This document shows, in pieces, positions 44,774 to 51,687 of a stretch of 64,000 nt of DNA. The first letter of the stretch is position 1; each line of letters starts with the position of its first letter. The translations under genes and the position numbers were made by a program. The DNA is from an uncultured Acetatifactor sp. Lineage in GTDB: Bacteria; Bacillota; Clostridia; Lachnospirales; Lachnospiraceae. The stretch covers positions 19,710 through 83,709 of the forward strand of contig CAJTXE010000010.1 in NCBI GenBank assembly GCA_910580225.1, given 5' to 3'. The notes beneath the pieces are model-generated. The model ran no database searches and was not told the origin of the DNA. It was given only the letters and a program-made list of their open reading frames with translations.

Positions 44774-45055
44774 ATGAAAGACAATGATTATGAAAAAGCC
44801 AAAAATCTGCTGTGGCAGATAGATTCCACCAGCTCCCAGGTAGACCTGATAAAGGAACAATGGAGCGAGCTGATGGACTATAACGGTAAGGCGAAGCTAT
44901 TTGTCTACGCGAATGGCAAGTCGTATGAAACCGTTCTGACAGAAGATACGATAGCTGTCACGATGAATGCGATATTGAAGAACTACCGGGAAGCCATTAA
45001 AAATGCGCAGGATGAGCTGAATAAAATTATCGCGCAGGTTATGCCGGTGGAATAA
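44774..45055 (+). CDS. Small phage protein (93 residues)
   Basis: Two bases after the previous stop, helical, Asp/Glu/Lys-rich (NDYEKAKNLLWQIDSTSSQV, DELNKIIAQVMPVE). Weak ribosome site within the preceding gene. Function unknown. Confidence 0.5.
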   Translation: MKDNDYEKAKNLLWQIDSTSSQVDLIKEQWSELMDYNGKAKLFVYANGKSYETVLTEDTIAVTMNAILKNYREAIKNAQDELNKIIAQVMPVE

Positions 45056-45066
45056 GGAGGTACGGT

Positions 45067-45264
45067 ATGTATTTATTGACAAAGGATGGAATTAAAAAAG
45101 TGCCGCAAAAAGGGTTCATAAGGCAGCTTTTCTGTATGCACCGAAACGAGATAAAGGGAGAGGATTGTTCAGAAAACGGGCTGGTCAGAATATCAGGCTG
45201 TGACAGTTATCTCGTGTGCGCGGACTGCGGGAAAATATTGGCTGAATCCCACGTCAACTACTGA
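45067..45264 (+). CDS. Small phage zinc-finger-like protein (65 residues)
   Basis: AAGGAGGT site. The protein has CMHRNEI, CSENG, GCDSYLVCADCGKI: a C/H set that fits one treble-clef or zinc ribbon. It ends right at the repeat-rich gap, the stop overlapping the first repeat copy. Function unknown. Confidence 0.55.
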   Translation: MYLLTKDGIKKVPQKGFIRQLFCMHRNEIKGEDCSENGLVRISGCDSYLVCADCGKILAESHVNY

Positions 45265-45573
45265 AACATTGTTTGAAACAAACGACTGAAAAGCCTGATT
45301 TAGACACGAAAAGAAAGATTTAGGCACGATATTCAACCGTGATGTTTCGGCTTTGAATGTTTCATTGTATCGGCGATGTTTCACCCAATGTTTCAGTTGA
45401 AAACCGCATAAACACTGGCTTTATACCTATATTGAAACATTGAAACATTTAATCCCGTTAGAATTAAAAATAGGGAGATTAGGGAGTTTATAAGGAATTT
45501 GTGAAGCGCGTATGCTCCCTAATCCGCCTGATTTACGCATACATACGCGCGTGAGTTTTAGCAAGATGTTTCA
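45262..45573. repeat. TGTTTCA/TGAAACA repeat cluster, candidate replication origin or regulatory region
   Basis: The 319-base gap 45265-45583 holds eight exact copies of TGAAACA or its complement (45262, 45274, 45358, 45377, 45389, 45433, 45441, 45567) and one near copy (45343). There are two perfect inverted repeats: GATTAGGGAG/CTCCCTAATC (45477-45486, 45515-45524) and GCGCGTATG/CATACGCGC (45506-45514, 45542-45550). GATTTAGRCACGA is repeated near 45297 and 45317. It lies inside the replication operon, where phage origins with iterons are often found. Confidence 0.6.
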
Positions 45574-45583
45574 GGAGGACAAA

Positions 45584-45871
45584 ATGACTGAAAGTAGAAT
45601 CGAAAGACACCTCGTTGACGGGGTAAAAAAGTTAGGCGGTATGTGCATCAAGTTCACGAGCCCTGGCACTCCCGGAGTACCAGACCGCATCATCATAACC
45701 GCGACCGGAAGAATCATATTCGCAGAGCTTAAAACGGAAACAGGCCGCCTTGCGAAAATTCAAAGGTACGTCATCGGCGAAATGCAGAAAAGGGGCGCAG
45801 ATGTGCGCGTTGTCAAAGGGCTGGACGAAGTGAAACAGCTGCTTGCCGAGATTGGAGGTGCGTCAGAATGA
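45584..45871 (+). CDS. VRR-NUC domain nuclease
   Basis: 95 residues from the ATG after CAGGAGGAC. The whole protein is a VRR-NUC domain: SRIERHLVDGVKKLGGM, TPGVPDRIII (catalytic aspartate), IIFAELKTETGRLAKIQ (E-x-K) and VRVVKGLDEV. Such phage enzymes are structure-specific or nicking endonucleases. Overlaps the SNF2 helicase gene by four bases, a common pair in phages. Confidence 0.88.
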   Translation: MTESRIERHLVDGVKKLGGMCIKFTSPGTPGVPDRIIITATGRIIFAELKTETGRLAKIQRYVIGEMQKRGADVRVVKGLDEVKQLLAEIGGASE

Positions 45872-47238
45872 TATTCAACCCTTACCCATACCAGCAATAC
45901 TGTATCGACAGCATAACCTACAATCGTGCCGTCGGGCTTTTCCTCGATATGGGCCTCGGAAAGACGGTCATTACACTGACCGCCGTGCATGAGCTGCGGT
46001 ATAACCGTTGGGAGGTCTCAAAGCCCCTCATCATCGCGCCGAAGAAAGTCGCGGAGGCGACGTGGACGACGGAAGCCGCGAAGTGGGACCACCTTAAAAT
46101 GATGAGGATTGTCCCGGTGCTCGGAACCGTGCAGCAGCGGCTACGCGCCCTGGCTACCCCGGCAGACGCATATGTGATTAACCGCGAAAACGTACAATGG
46201 CTCGTGGAGCACTTCAAGAACAGCTGGCCTTTCGACATGGTGATACTCGACGAAAGCTCCAGCTTCAAGAACCCGTCGAGCAAGCGGTTCAAGGCGATGA
46301 AGCTGGTGCGCAGCAGGATTAAGCGTATTGTGGAACTGACGGGTACGCCGTCGAGCAACGGACTGGAGGACCTGTGGGCGCAGATATATCTTCTTGATGA
46401 GGGCGCACGACTGGGAAAGACGATGGGCGCGTACCGTGACAGGTACTTCATCCCCGGAAAGCGGAACCGCACGACGATATTCAGCTACACGCCGAAAGAC
46501 GGCAGCTTCGACATGATAAAACAGGCGATAAGCGACATCTGCATAAGCATGAAAGCGGAGGACTACCTGACCCTGCCGGATGTGATTTTCAACGACATAC
46601 CCGTGGCCCTCGACGCTGCGGCGGCAAAGGCATATTCGCAGCTTGAAAACGACCTGCTCCTGCAAGTGGACGAGAACATGATTACGGCGCAGAGCGCGGG
46701 GGTCCTCACCGGCAAGCTCCTACAGTTATGCAACGGGGCGATTTATGATGAGGACCGAAACGCCGTGAAGATACACGACTGCAAGGTGGGCGCGTTCCTG
46801 GAGCTGGTCGAGCAGCTGAACGGGCAGCACGCCCTTGTGTTCTATAACTTCCAGCATGACCGAGACCGTCTGCTGGAAGCGCTGTCCAAGTACAGCCTCC
46901 GGGTCCGGGTCTATTCACAGGCAAAGGACGAGGTTGACTGGAACAACGGAGAAATCGACATCCTGCTTGCGCACCCCGCAAGCTGCGGCTACGGGCTGAA
47001 CTTGCAGCAGGGCGGCTACAACGCAGTATGGTTCGGGCTGACATGGAGCCTGGAGCAGTACGAACAGGCGAACAAGCGTCTGCACCGCCAGGGGCAGGAG
47101 CATCCGGTCGTCATCCACCATCTTGTCGTGCAGTCCGGGATGGACGCTGCGGTGCTTGAAGCGCTTACCGGCAAGGCAGATATGCAGAACGCTCTGATGG
47201 ATGCCCTGCGCGTCCGAATCAATAAATTGCGCAGTTAA
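45868..47238 (+). CDS. SNF2-family DEAD/DEAH helicase
   Basis: 456 residues with Walker A FLDMGLGKTV (about 28-37), motif Ia LIIAPKKV, motif II VILDESSSFKN (DExx), motif III ELTGTPSSNG, and C-terminal helicase motifs ALVFYNFQHDRDRL and QANKRLHRQGQ (motif VI). A compact phage SNF2 translocase that works next to the VRR-NUC nuclease in replication or recombination. Confidence 0.92.
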   Translation: MIFNPYPYQQYCIDSITYNRAVGLFLDMGLGKTVITLTAVHELRYNRWEVSKPLIIAPKKVAEATWTTEAAKWDHLKMMRIVPVLGTVQQRLRALATPADAYVINRENVQWLVEHFKNSWPFDMVILDESSSFKNPSSKRFKAMKLVRSRIKRIVELTGTPSSNGLEDLWAQIYLLDEGARLGKTMGAYRDRYFIPGKRNRTTIFSYTPKDGSFDMIKQAISDICISMKAEDYLTLPDVIFNDIPVALDAAAAKAYSQLENDLLLQVDENMITAQSAGVLTGKLLQLCNGAIYDEDRNAVKIHDCKVGAFLELVEQLNGQHALVFYNFQHDRDRLLEALSKYSLRVRVYSQAKDEVDWNNGEIDILLAHPASCGYGLNLQQGGYNAVWFGLTWSLEQYEQANKRLHRQGQEHPVVIHHLVVQSGMDAAVLEALTGKADMQNALMDALRVRINKLRS

Positions 47239-47257
47239 AAAAGGGAGGTGACTTGCT

Positions 47258-47731
47258 GTGAAGAAAGAAGAAATTGCGGAGGTTGTCCGGCTGGCCGCTG
47301 CCGAGGTCCTTGCAAAGCGGGAGGAAATCATCGAAGATGAGTTCGATTCCCGTTACCATGACGTAGAGCTGCTGATGAAGAACTACCGGAAGCTGCGGGC
47401 GCACTACTCCCACGTTTCCCCCGAAACGCTGGAGGTCAGTGCGATATGCTCCATGCGCCGGAAAACCGGGCTTATGATGAGCCATGTTGACAAGATGCTG
47501 GCGGCGTATGAGGCCATTTGCCGGGATTCCGGGAACCCCGATGAGATACGCCGGTGGGAGGCCCTGTCCCTGCGGTACATAGACGAGGACCGGTTGAAAG
47601 TGGAGGATATTGCCGAACGGCTCTGCATTGACAAGAGGACGTTTTACCGTGACATCAACAAGGCGATGGAGGACATGGCCGTCCTGCTGTTCGGCATAGA
47701 GGCCATCGGCTCGTGGAGGCACAAACGGTGA
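47258..47731 (+). CDS. Sigma-region-4/ArpU-RinA-like phage transcription regulator
   Basis: 157 residues from a GTG after GGGAGGTG. The C-terminal part has a helix-turn-helix of the sigma-4 type: LSLRYIDEDRLKVEDIAERLCIDKRTFYRDINKAM (in part: VEDIAERLCIDKRTFYRD). Proteins of this kind end the early operon in many Firmicute phages and turn on late genes. Last gene before the terminator at 47735. Confidence 0.72.
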   Translation: MKKEEIAEVVRLAAAEVLAKREEIIEDEFDSRYHDVELLMKNYRKLRAHYSHVSPETLEVSAICSMRRKTGLMMSHVDKMLAAYEAICRDSGNPDEIRRWEALSLRYIDEDRLKVEDIAERLCIDKRTFYRDINKAMEDMAVLLFGIEAIGSWRHKR

Positions 47732-47734
47732 GAA

Positions 47735-47775
47735 ATCGGGAGCTTGCCGTACCCCTGGCAGGCTCCCGATTTTTT
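47735..47775 (+). terminator. Terminator of the early operon
   Basis: ATCGGGAGC (47735-47743) pairs with GCTCCCGAT (47762-47770), extended by TTGCC/GGCA inside, and is followed by TTTTTT. Confidence 0.9.
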
Positions 47776-47827
47776 ATGCCCCGTTGCTTTTTGCGAAAAT
47801 TTTTCTGGAAAAATTTTTGAAAAATGA

Positions 47828-47856
47828 TTGACAAAAACGACTGAAAGTGTTAAAAT
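47828..47856 (+). promoter_or_regulatory. Early phage promoter with shared operator-like spacer
   Basis: TTGACA (47828-47833), a 17-base spacer with ACGACTGAAAGTG, and TAAAAT (47851-47856). The promoter and its leader down to the ribosome site nearly repeat the sequence in front of the gene at 25492-25824. Confidence 0.85.
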
Positions 47857-47907
47857 AAGAATGTAAGGAAAAATAAAAAGCCCGATAGTCAAGGAGGTAG
47901 AAAATAT

Positions 47908-48198
47908 ATGGCAAAAGCGATGGGAATAACAGAGCAGCAGTGCATCGAAGCTGAAATGGAATACAGAGAGTGGAAAGAGAATCCGCTTTGGTACTGCGTG
48001 AAAACGCTGTTCAACATGAGCACCGGCAAGATGGAAAGTGAAATCGTAAAGGACGAGAACACAAAACAGATAATCGCCATCCAGGGAATCGAGAAGCCGC
48101 AGGACGGGGTTTACGAGACGGCAGCCGGAACAATCTACTACACATACCACAGAGGTTACAGAGAAGCAGCCCGCCAGATGGCGATGGCGAACATATAG
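47908..48198 (+). CDS. Phage protein of unknown function (96 residues)
   Basis: Alone behind the promoter at 47828, with AGTCAAGGAGG before the ATG. Sequence starts MAKAMGITEQQCIEAEME; the second half is beta-rich and aromatic (GTIYYTYHRGYREAAR). Because it shares its control region with the leftmost operon and lies beside the repressor switch, it may be an immediate-early or lysogeny gene. Function unknown. Confidence 0.6.
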   Translation: MAKAMGITEQQCIEAEMEYREWKENPLWYCVKTLFNMSTGKMESEIVKDENTKQIIAIQGIEKPQDGVYETAAGTIYYTYHRGYREAARQMAMANI

Positions 48199-48234
48199 GC
48201 AAATGGAGCAGACCTTTTCAATCATTGCACTCAC

Positions 48235-48453
48235 CTACTTCTTTACCACCGCCACCCGGCGGCTTTTTCTTTGCTTAAAGTCATACTGGCTTCGGAATAC
48301 CTCACCGTTGAACTGCGTCTCTCTGTAATAGATGCCGTCCGCAAGCCACTCTCGCTGTATTCTTTCACCATCTTGCAGTTTCGGCAGACTGTCTTTTGCA
48401 GATTTCGCAAGCTCTGCGGCGACTGCAAGCAGGACCGCCGGGGCCGCCGTCAT
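48235..48453 (-). CDS. Small phage protein coupled to the Cro-like regulator (72 residues)
   Basis: Its ATG overlaps the stop of the regulator gene (ATGA), so it is the second gene of a two-gene leftward unit. Alanine-rich helix at the start, basic end (FKQRKSRRVAVVKK). Function unknown. Confidence 0.55.
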   Translation of the reverse strand: MTAAPAVLLAVAAELAKSAKDSLPKLQDGERIQREWLADGIYYRETQFNGEVFRSQYDFKQRKSRRVAVVKK

Positions 48454-48656
48454 CTCGCAGAGGAATTGCCGTCAGCTAAAAGTTCCTCGATTGTACAGCC
48501 ATACAGCTTTGCAATCATCGGCAGCTTATCGGCTCTCGGCTTTGCGATGCCGCGTTCCCATTTGCTCACAGCTGACGGCTGCACGCCAAGCGCTTTTGCC
48601 ACTTCCTGCTGCGTTGGGATTGCCCCGCGAAGTCTGCGTTCTCTCATCACATTCAT
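48450..48656 (-). CDS. XRE-family helix-turn-helix regulator (Cro-like)
   Basis: 68 residues, almost only an XRE DNA-binding domain: TQQEVAKALGVQPSAVSKWERG and LPMIAKLYGCTIEELL. AAAGGAGGT ribosome site. Divergent from the larger XRE repressor at 48829. It is driven by the shared-type promoter 48710-48738. It could be the Cro-like partner of the lysogeny switch. Confidence 0.8.
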   Translation of the reverse strand: MNVMRERRLRGAIPTQQEVAKALGVQPSAVSKWERGIAKPRADKLPMIAKLYGCTIEELLADGNSSAR

Positions 48657-48709
48657 CGAAATACCTCCTTTCCTGCGTCCTGCGGGTTCTTTTTGTTCCT
48701 CACATTCTT

Positions 48710-48738
48710 ATTATAGCACTTTCAGTCGTAAAAGTCAA
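48710..48738 (-). promoter_or_regulatory. Promoter of the Cro-like gene with shared operator-like spacer
   Basis: On the minus strand TTGACT (48738-48733), a 17-base spacer with ACGACTGAAAGTG, and a perfect TATAAT (48715-48710), followed by AAGAATGTGAGG as at the promoters at 25872 and 47828. Confidence 0.85.
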
Positions 48739-48773
48739 CTCGAAATCTCCATTTTTTCCGAAAAAATTTTTGT

Positions 48774-48802
48774 TTGACAATGTGAATTAAAAGACATATA
48801 AT
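48774..48802 (+). promoter_or_regulatory. Promoter of the phage repressor gene
   Basis: TTGACA (48774-48779), a 17-base spacer and TATAAT (48797-48802), 26 bases before the repressor start. It lacks the ACGACTGAAAGTG word. The 35 bases between this and the divergent promoter contain TTTTTCCGAAAAAATTTTT, a near-palindromic A/T block. Confidence 0.85.
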
Positions 48803-48828
48803 AGACTTTAAGGAAAGGTGGTGTATCT

Positions 48829-49245
48829 ATGAGCGACTTTGGAGAACGACTGAAAAGATTACGGAAAGACAAGGACATCACACAGGGGCAGCTTGCGGAG
48901 GTAATAGGCGTAGTGCCGTCGGCCATAGGTAAGTACGAGAGGCTCGAAACGTCTTATCCCAGCATCGACGCACTCATAAAGCTGGCAGACTACTTCAACG
49001 TGAGCATCGACTATCTCCTGCGTGGGGTAAACACAGTACCAGCAGTGGAAAACAATATCAGCGGGCAGCTATCCAACAGCCCGTTTATTCAGGCGAACCA
49101 CGGGGGCGTTATCTTTAACGGGGATAGCAACAGCGCCCTCTCTCCTGAAGCCGTGGAGCTGCTGCACATCTATGAGACGCTCGGAGGCCGCGACAGGCTC
49201 CGACTGCTTAACTACGCGATAGAATTGGAGGGTGGTACAAAATGA
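48829..49245 (+). CDS. Phage repressor, XRE family (CI-like)
   Basis: 138 residues. N-terminal helix-turn-helix (FGERLKRLRKDKDITQGQLA in part: KDITQGQLAEVIGV, PSAIGKYERLE, FNVSIDYLLRG), then a linker and a C-terminal segment with HIYETLGGRDRLRLLNYA that may serve for oligomer contact. There is no peptidase motif, so induction would not be by self-cleavage. It is the first gene of a repressor-unknown-integrase operon, each overlapping by four bases. Confidence 0.85.
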   Translation: MSDFGERLKRLRKDKDITQGQLAEVIGVVPSAIGKYERLETSYPSIDALIKLADYFNVSIDYLLRGVNTVPAVENNISGQLSNSPFIQANHGGVIFNGDSNSALSPEAVELLHIYETLGGRDRLRLLNYAIELEGGTK

Positions 49246-49676
49246 GAGTAACTTTAGAGATTAAGAAGAAATGCTCGTTCTTCTGGCTTCGGGGAATCCG
49301 TTCGGCCAGGATTGACAAATGCTGTGCCAAATGCTTCATTGGTACGGCATACCACGAGGTATATGAGGGTACAAAGTATAGGGACAAGGCACTCGTGGAG
49401 CTGGAGCTTAAACCGGATATGCGCATAAAAGCGTATTATCTCTGCGGGTTGAGCCGTGGGTTCAAGTATGAGGATAACACGCACGTCGCATTTGTTCCAT
49501 GTGAGGGGCAGAACATTGAGATAGAGAATGATAAGATTCGGCTGGTAGTTACGGACGCTCGCCAGATTGACTTCCAAAGCTACCAGCCCAACCCGGAGGG
49601 AGAGTTCACGCACGAGCAGCGCACCTGCCGTAACTGGATATTCGCGAACTACCTCCTGGACGGTATGCCCCTGTGA
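49242..49676 (+). CDS. Unknown protein translationally coupled to the integrase; paralogue of 33181-33651
   Basis: 144 residues, start overlapping the repressor stop and stop overlapping the integrase GTG (both four bases). Conserved blocks with its paralogue: FFWLRGIR, KCCAKCFIG, YYLCGLSRGF, NTHVAFVP, RTCRNWIFANY. The fixed cysteines suggest a metal-binding fold. Tight coupling to a serine integrase makes a role in recombination (for example direction control) or in lysogeny plausible, but this is inference only. Confidence 0.65.
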   Translation: MRVTLEIKKKCSFFWLRGIRSARIDKCCAKCFIGTAYHEVYEGTKYRDKALVELELKPDMRIKAYYLCGLSRGFKYEDNTHVAFVPCEGQNIEIENDKIRLVVTDARQIDFQSYQPNPEGEFTHEQRTCRNWIFANYLLDGMPL

Positions 49677-51073
49677 AAAGGGCGGCACTTTACATCCGCG
49701 TTTCCACGCTGGAACAGGCGCAGGAGGGCTACTCTGTCGGCGAGCAAAAAGAGCGCCTTATTGCGTACTGCAAGGCAAAGGACTGGCTCATAGCTGACAT
49801 CTATGTGGACGGCGGGTATACCGGCAGTAACCTTAAACGCCCTGGCATACAGAAGCTCATGGCCGAGACAGATAAGTTTGAGATGGTCCTCGTCTACAAG
49901 CTGGACAGGCTGTCACGCTCACAGAGGGACACCCTTTACCTGATTGAAGAAGTGTTCCGTCCGAATGACGTTGACTTCATATCCATGCAGGAGAGCTTCG
50001 ACACATCCACGCCGTTCGGAAAAGCCATGATAGGCTTGCTCGCAGTATTTGCGCAGCTGGAGCGTGAACAAATTAAGGAACGCACCTGGATGGGGCGCGT
50101 GGCAAGGGCAAAGACCGGGCTGTACCACGGAGGAGGACACATTCCTATCGGGTATGAGTATTCAGACGGAAAGCTGGTCATAAATCCATATGAGGCAGAA
50201 CAGGTAAAAAAGATATATGAGTGGTATCTGTCCGGCTCATCACTGAAAGCCATAACAGACCGCTTGCAGGACGAGGGCTATACGAATAAATACAGCAGCT
50301 ACAATTCCTGGTCGAGCGTCAGGAACATCCTTGGCAATGAGACATATACAGGACGGCTGCATTTCGGGGACATAGTTGTCGAAAACGCTCACGAAGCGAT
50401 AATAAGCGATGAGCAGTACAAAGCCGCGCAGGTCCTCCGTGGGAAAAAGCAGGAGCTGTATGGCCCGGCTTTCCAGTCAAAGCATATGCTGACCGGGCTC
50501 ATGTTCTGCGGTAAATGCGGAGGCCGGTATTACCTGCGCAATTCAGGGAAGTATACATATTATGCCTGTTATTCCCGGACCAAACAGATGAAGAACATGA
50601 TAAAGGACCCCAACTGCATGAACAAAATATGGAAAGCTCCAAAATTGGATGCCATTGTAGATTCAAAGATACGGGAGCTTCTGCAATCCCCTAAGATGGC
50701 TGCGGAGCTGGCTGCCAGCAGACCAAAGAAAACGCCATCAGTCAGCAGCAATGCTAACATCGAGAAGCGCATACGAGACATAGACAAGCAGATAAGCAAG
50801 CTGATGGAGCTGTACCAGATGGACGACATACCAGCAGAACTGCTGGGAGGGAAGATAAACAAGCTGTATGGCGAGAGGACGGCATTGCAGGAGACGCTCC
50901 TGCCTGATGAAGAACCGACTGCCATCCCATTCGACTTGGTAAAGGAACTTATAGCGGATGCGGCGCAGATTTGGGATTATGCGGACGAATCGCAGAAGCG
51001 GCGCATATTGCAGAGCCTCATATCGAAGATTGTGATAACCGAGGATGACGTGGAAATTGAATGGGCGTTCTGA
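49673..51073 (+). CDS. int: Large serine recombinase (phage integrase)
   Basis: 466 residues starting at GTG. Catalytic serine is S11 in YIRVSTLEQ. Resolvase core continues with YVDGGYTGSNLKRPG and LVYKLDRLSRSQRDTL, then FGKAMIGLLAVFAQLERE. The recombinase domain (about 150-270) is followed by a zinc ribbon (MFCGKCGGRYYL, YACYSR, CMNK) and a coiled-coil (KRIRDIDKQISKLMELY) with a C-terminal tail. This is the usual layout for phage serine integrases. It sits next to the lysis genes, 60 bases from the holin stop. Confidence 0.95.
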   Translation: MKRAALYIRVSTLEQAQEGYSVGEQKERLIAYCKAKDWLIADIYVDGGYTGSNLKRPGIQKLMAETDKFEMVLVYKLDRLSRSQRDTLYLIEEVFRPNDVDFISMQESFDTSTPFGKAMIGLLAVFAQLEREQIKERTWMGRVARAKTGLYHGGGHIPIGYEYSDGKLVINPYEAEQVKKIYEWYLSGSSLKAITDRLQDEGYTNKYSSYNSWSSVRNILGNETYTGRLHFGDIVVENAHEAIISDEQYKAAQVLRGKKQELYGPAFQSKHMLTGLMFCGKCGGRYYLRNSGKYTYYACYSRTKQMKNMIKDPNCMNKIWKAPKLDAIVDSKIRELLQSPKMAAELAASRPKKTPSVSSNANIEKRIRDIDKQISKLMELYQMDDIPAELLGGKINKLYGERTALQETLLPDEEPTAIPFDLVKELIADAAQIWDYADESQKRRILQSLISKIVITEDDVEIEWAF

Positions 51074-51078
51074 CAAAT

Positions 51079-51124
51079 AAAAAAAAAGCCACGCAGCCTC
51101 CGGCATATTCCGGTGCTGCGTGGC
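51079..51124 (-). terminator. Terminator between integrase and late operon
   Basis: GCCACGCAGC (51088-51097) and GCTGCGTGGC (51115-51124) are perfectly complementary, with a further CCGG-ATAT-CCGG element in the loop. On the minus strand nine U follow (complement of 51079-51087). A weaker T-run lies 10 bases beyond on the plus side, so it may work in both directions. Confidence 0.9.
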
Positions 51125-51132
51125 CCTCTCCG

Positions 51133-51672
51133 TCATTCTTTTTTCTGCACGGGAGATTCCGCGTTAATCTGCTGGATGGCAGTCTGCGCGATTGTGGCTG
51201 CTGTAGCTGCTGCCGTGCTTGCCGCGACAGCCGTGGTGTCAACAGGGCTCTCCAGGACAGATACCGCGCTTAATTCCACAGGCGCTTCATTCTTCTGCTT
51301 TCGTACCTCTGCCTCAATCATCGTCAGCAGATACGCTTTCGCGTCGTCATATACGCTTTCGATAAATTCCGTGGCTGCGGGGCTTATAGATGCGAGGCAA
51401 GCTGTCATCGCTTTATTCGCCGCTTCCATCTGTGCCTCTGCATCGAATTTTCCAGCTTTCTTTAAGGAATCCACGTAGGTCTGGCTTGTGGCAGCTACCG
51501 CTCTGGTAATCGCCCCTGCGATTTCCCGTATGTAGCCCTGGACCTTTATGTCATCCGTTTTAGCCACGGCCTCGTCTTTCGCTTTGCTGATTAAGCCTAC
51601 CGCATACGTCGTGATTACGGGAACTGCTGCCGTTATGACTGCAAGCAGCAGATTCAACAACATTTCTTTCAT
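51133..51672 (-). CDS. Phage holin, LLH family
   Basis: 179 residues with one N-terminal membrane helix (LLNLLLAVITAAVPVITTYAVG, in part: LLLAVITAAVPVITTYA) followed by a long Ala/Lys/Asp-rich helical domain, as in LLH holins. It would form the membrane lesion that releases the endolysin. AAAGGAGG site. Last gene of the leftward late operon, directly after the endolysin. Confidence 0.82.
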   Translation of the reverse strand: MKEMLLNLLLAVITAAVPVITTYAVGLISKAKDEAVAKTDDIKVQGYIREIAGAITRAVAATSQTYVDSLKKAGKFDAEAQMEAANKAMTACLASISPAATEFIESVYDDAKAYLLTMIEAEVRKQKNEAPVELSAVSVLESPVDTTAVAASTAAATAATIAQTAIQQINAESPVQKKE

Positions 51673-51687
51673 AGCTCTGTTCCTCCT

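Noticed and set aside
45262..45573. CRISPR array
   Set aside because: Repeats are only seven bases, in both orientations and unevenly spaced, with no cas genes.
48829..49245. LexA-like self-cleaving repressor
   Set aside because: No Ser-Lys peptidase motif in the C-terminal part; the protein is too short for an S24 domain.
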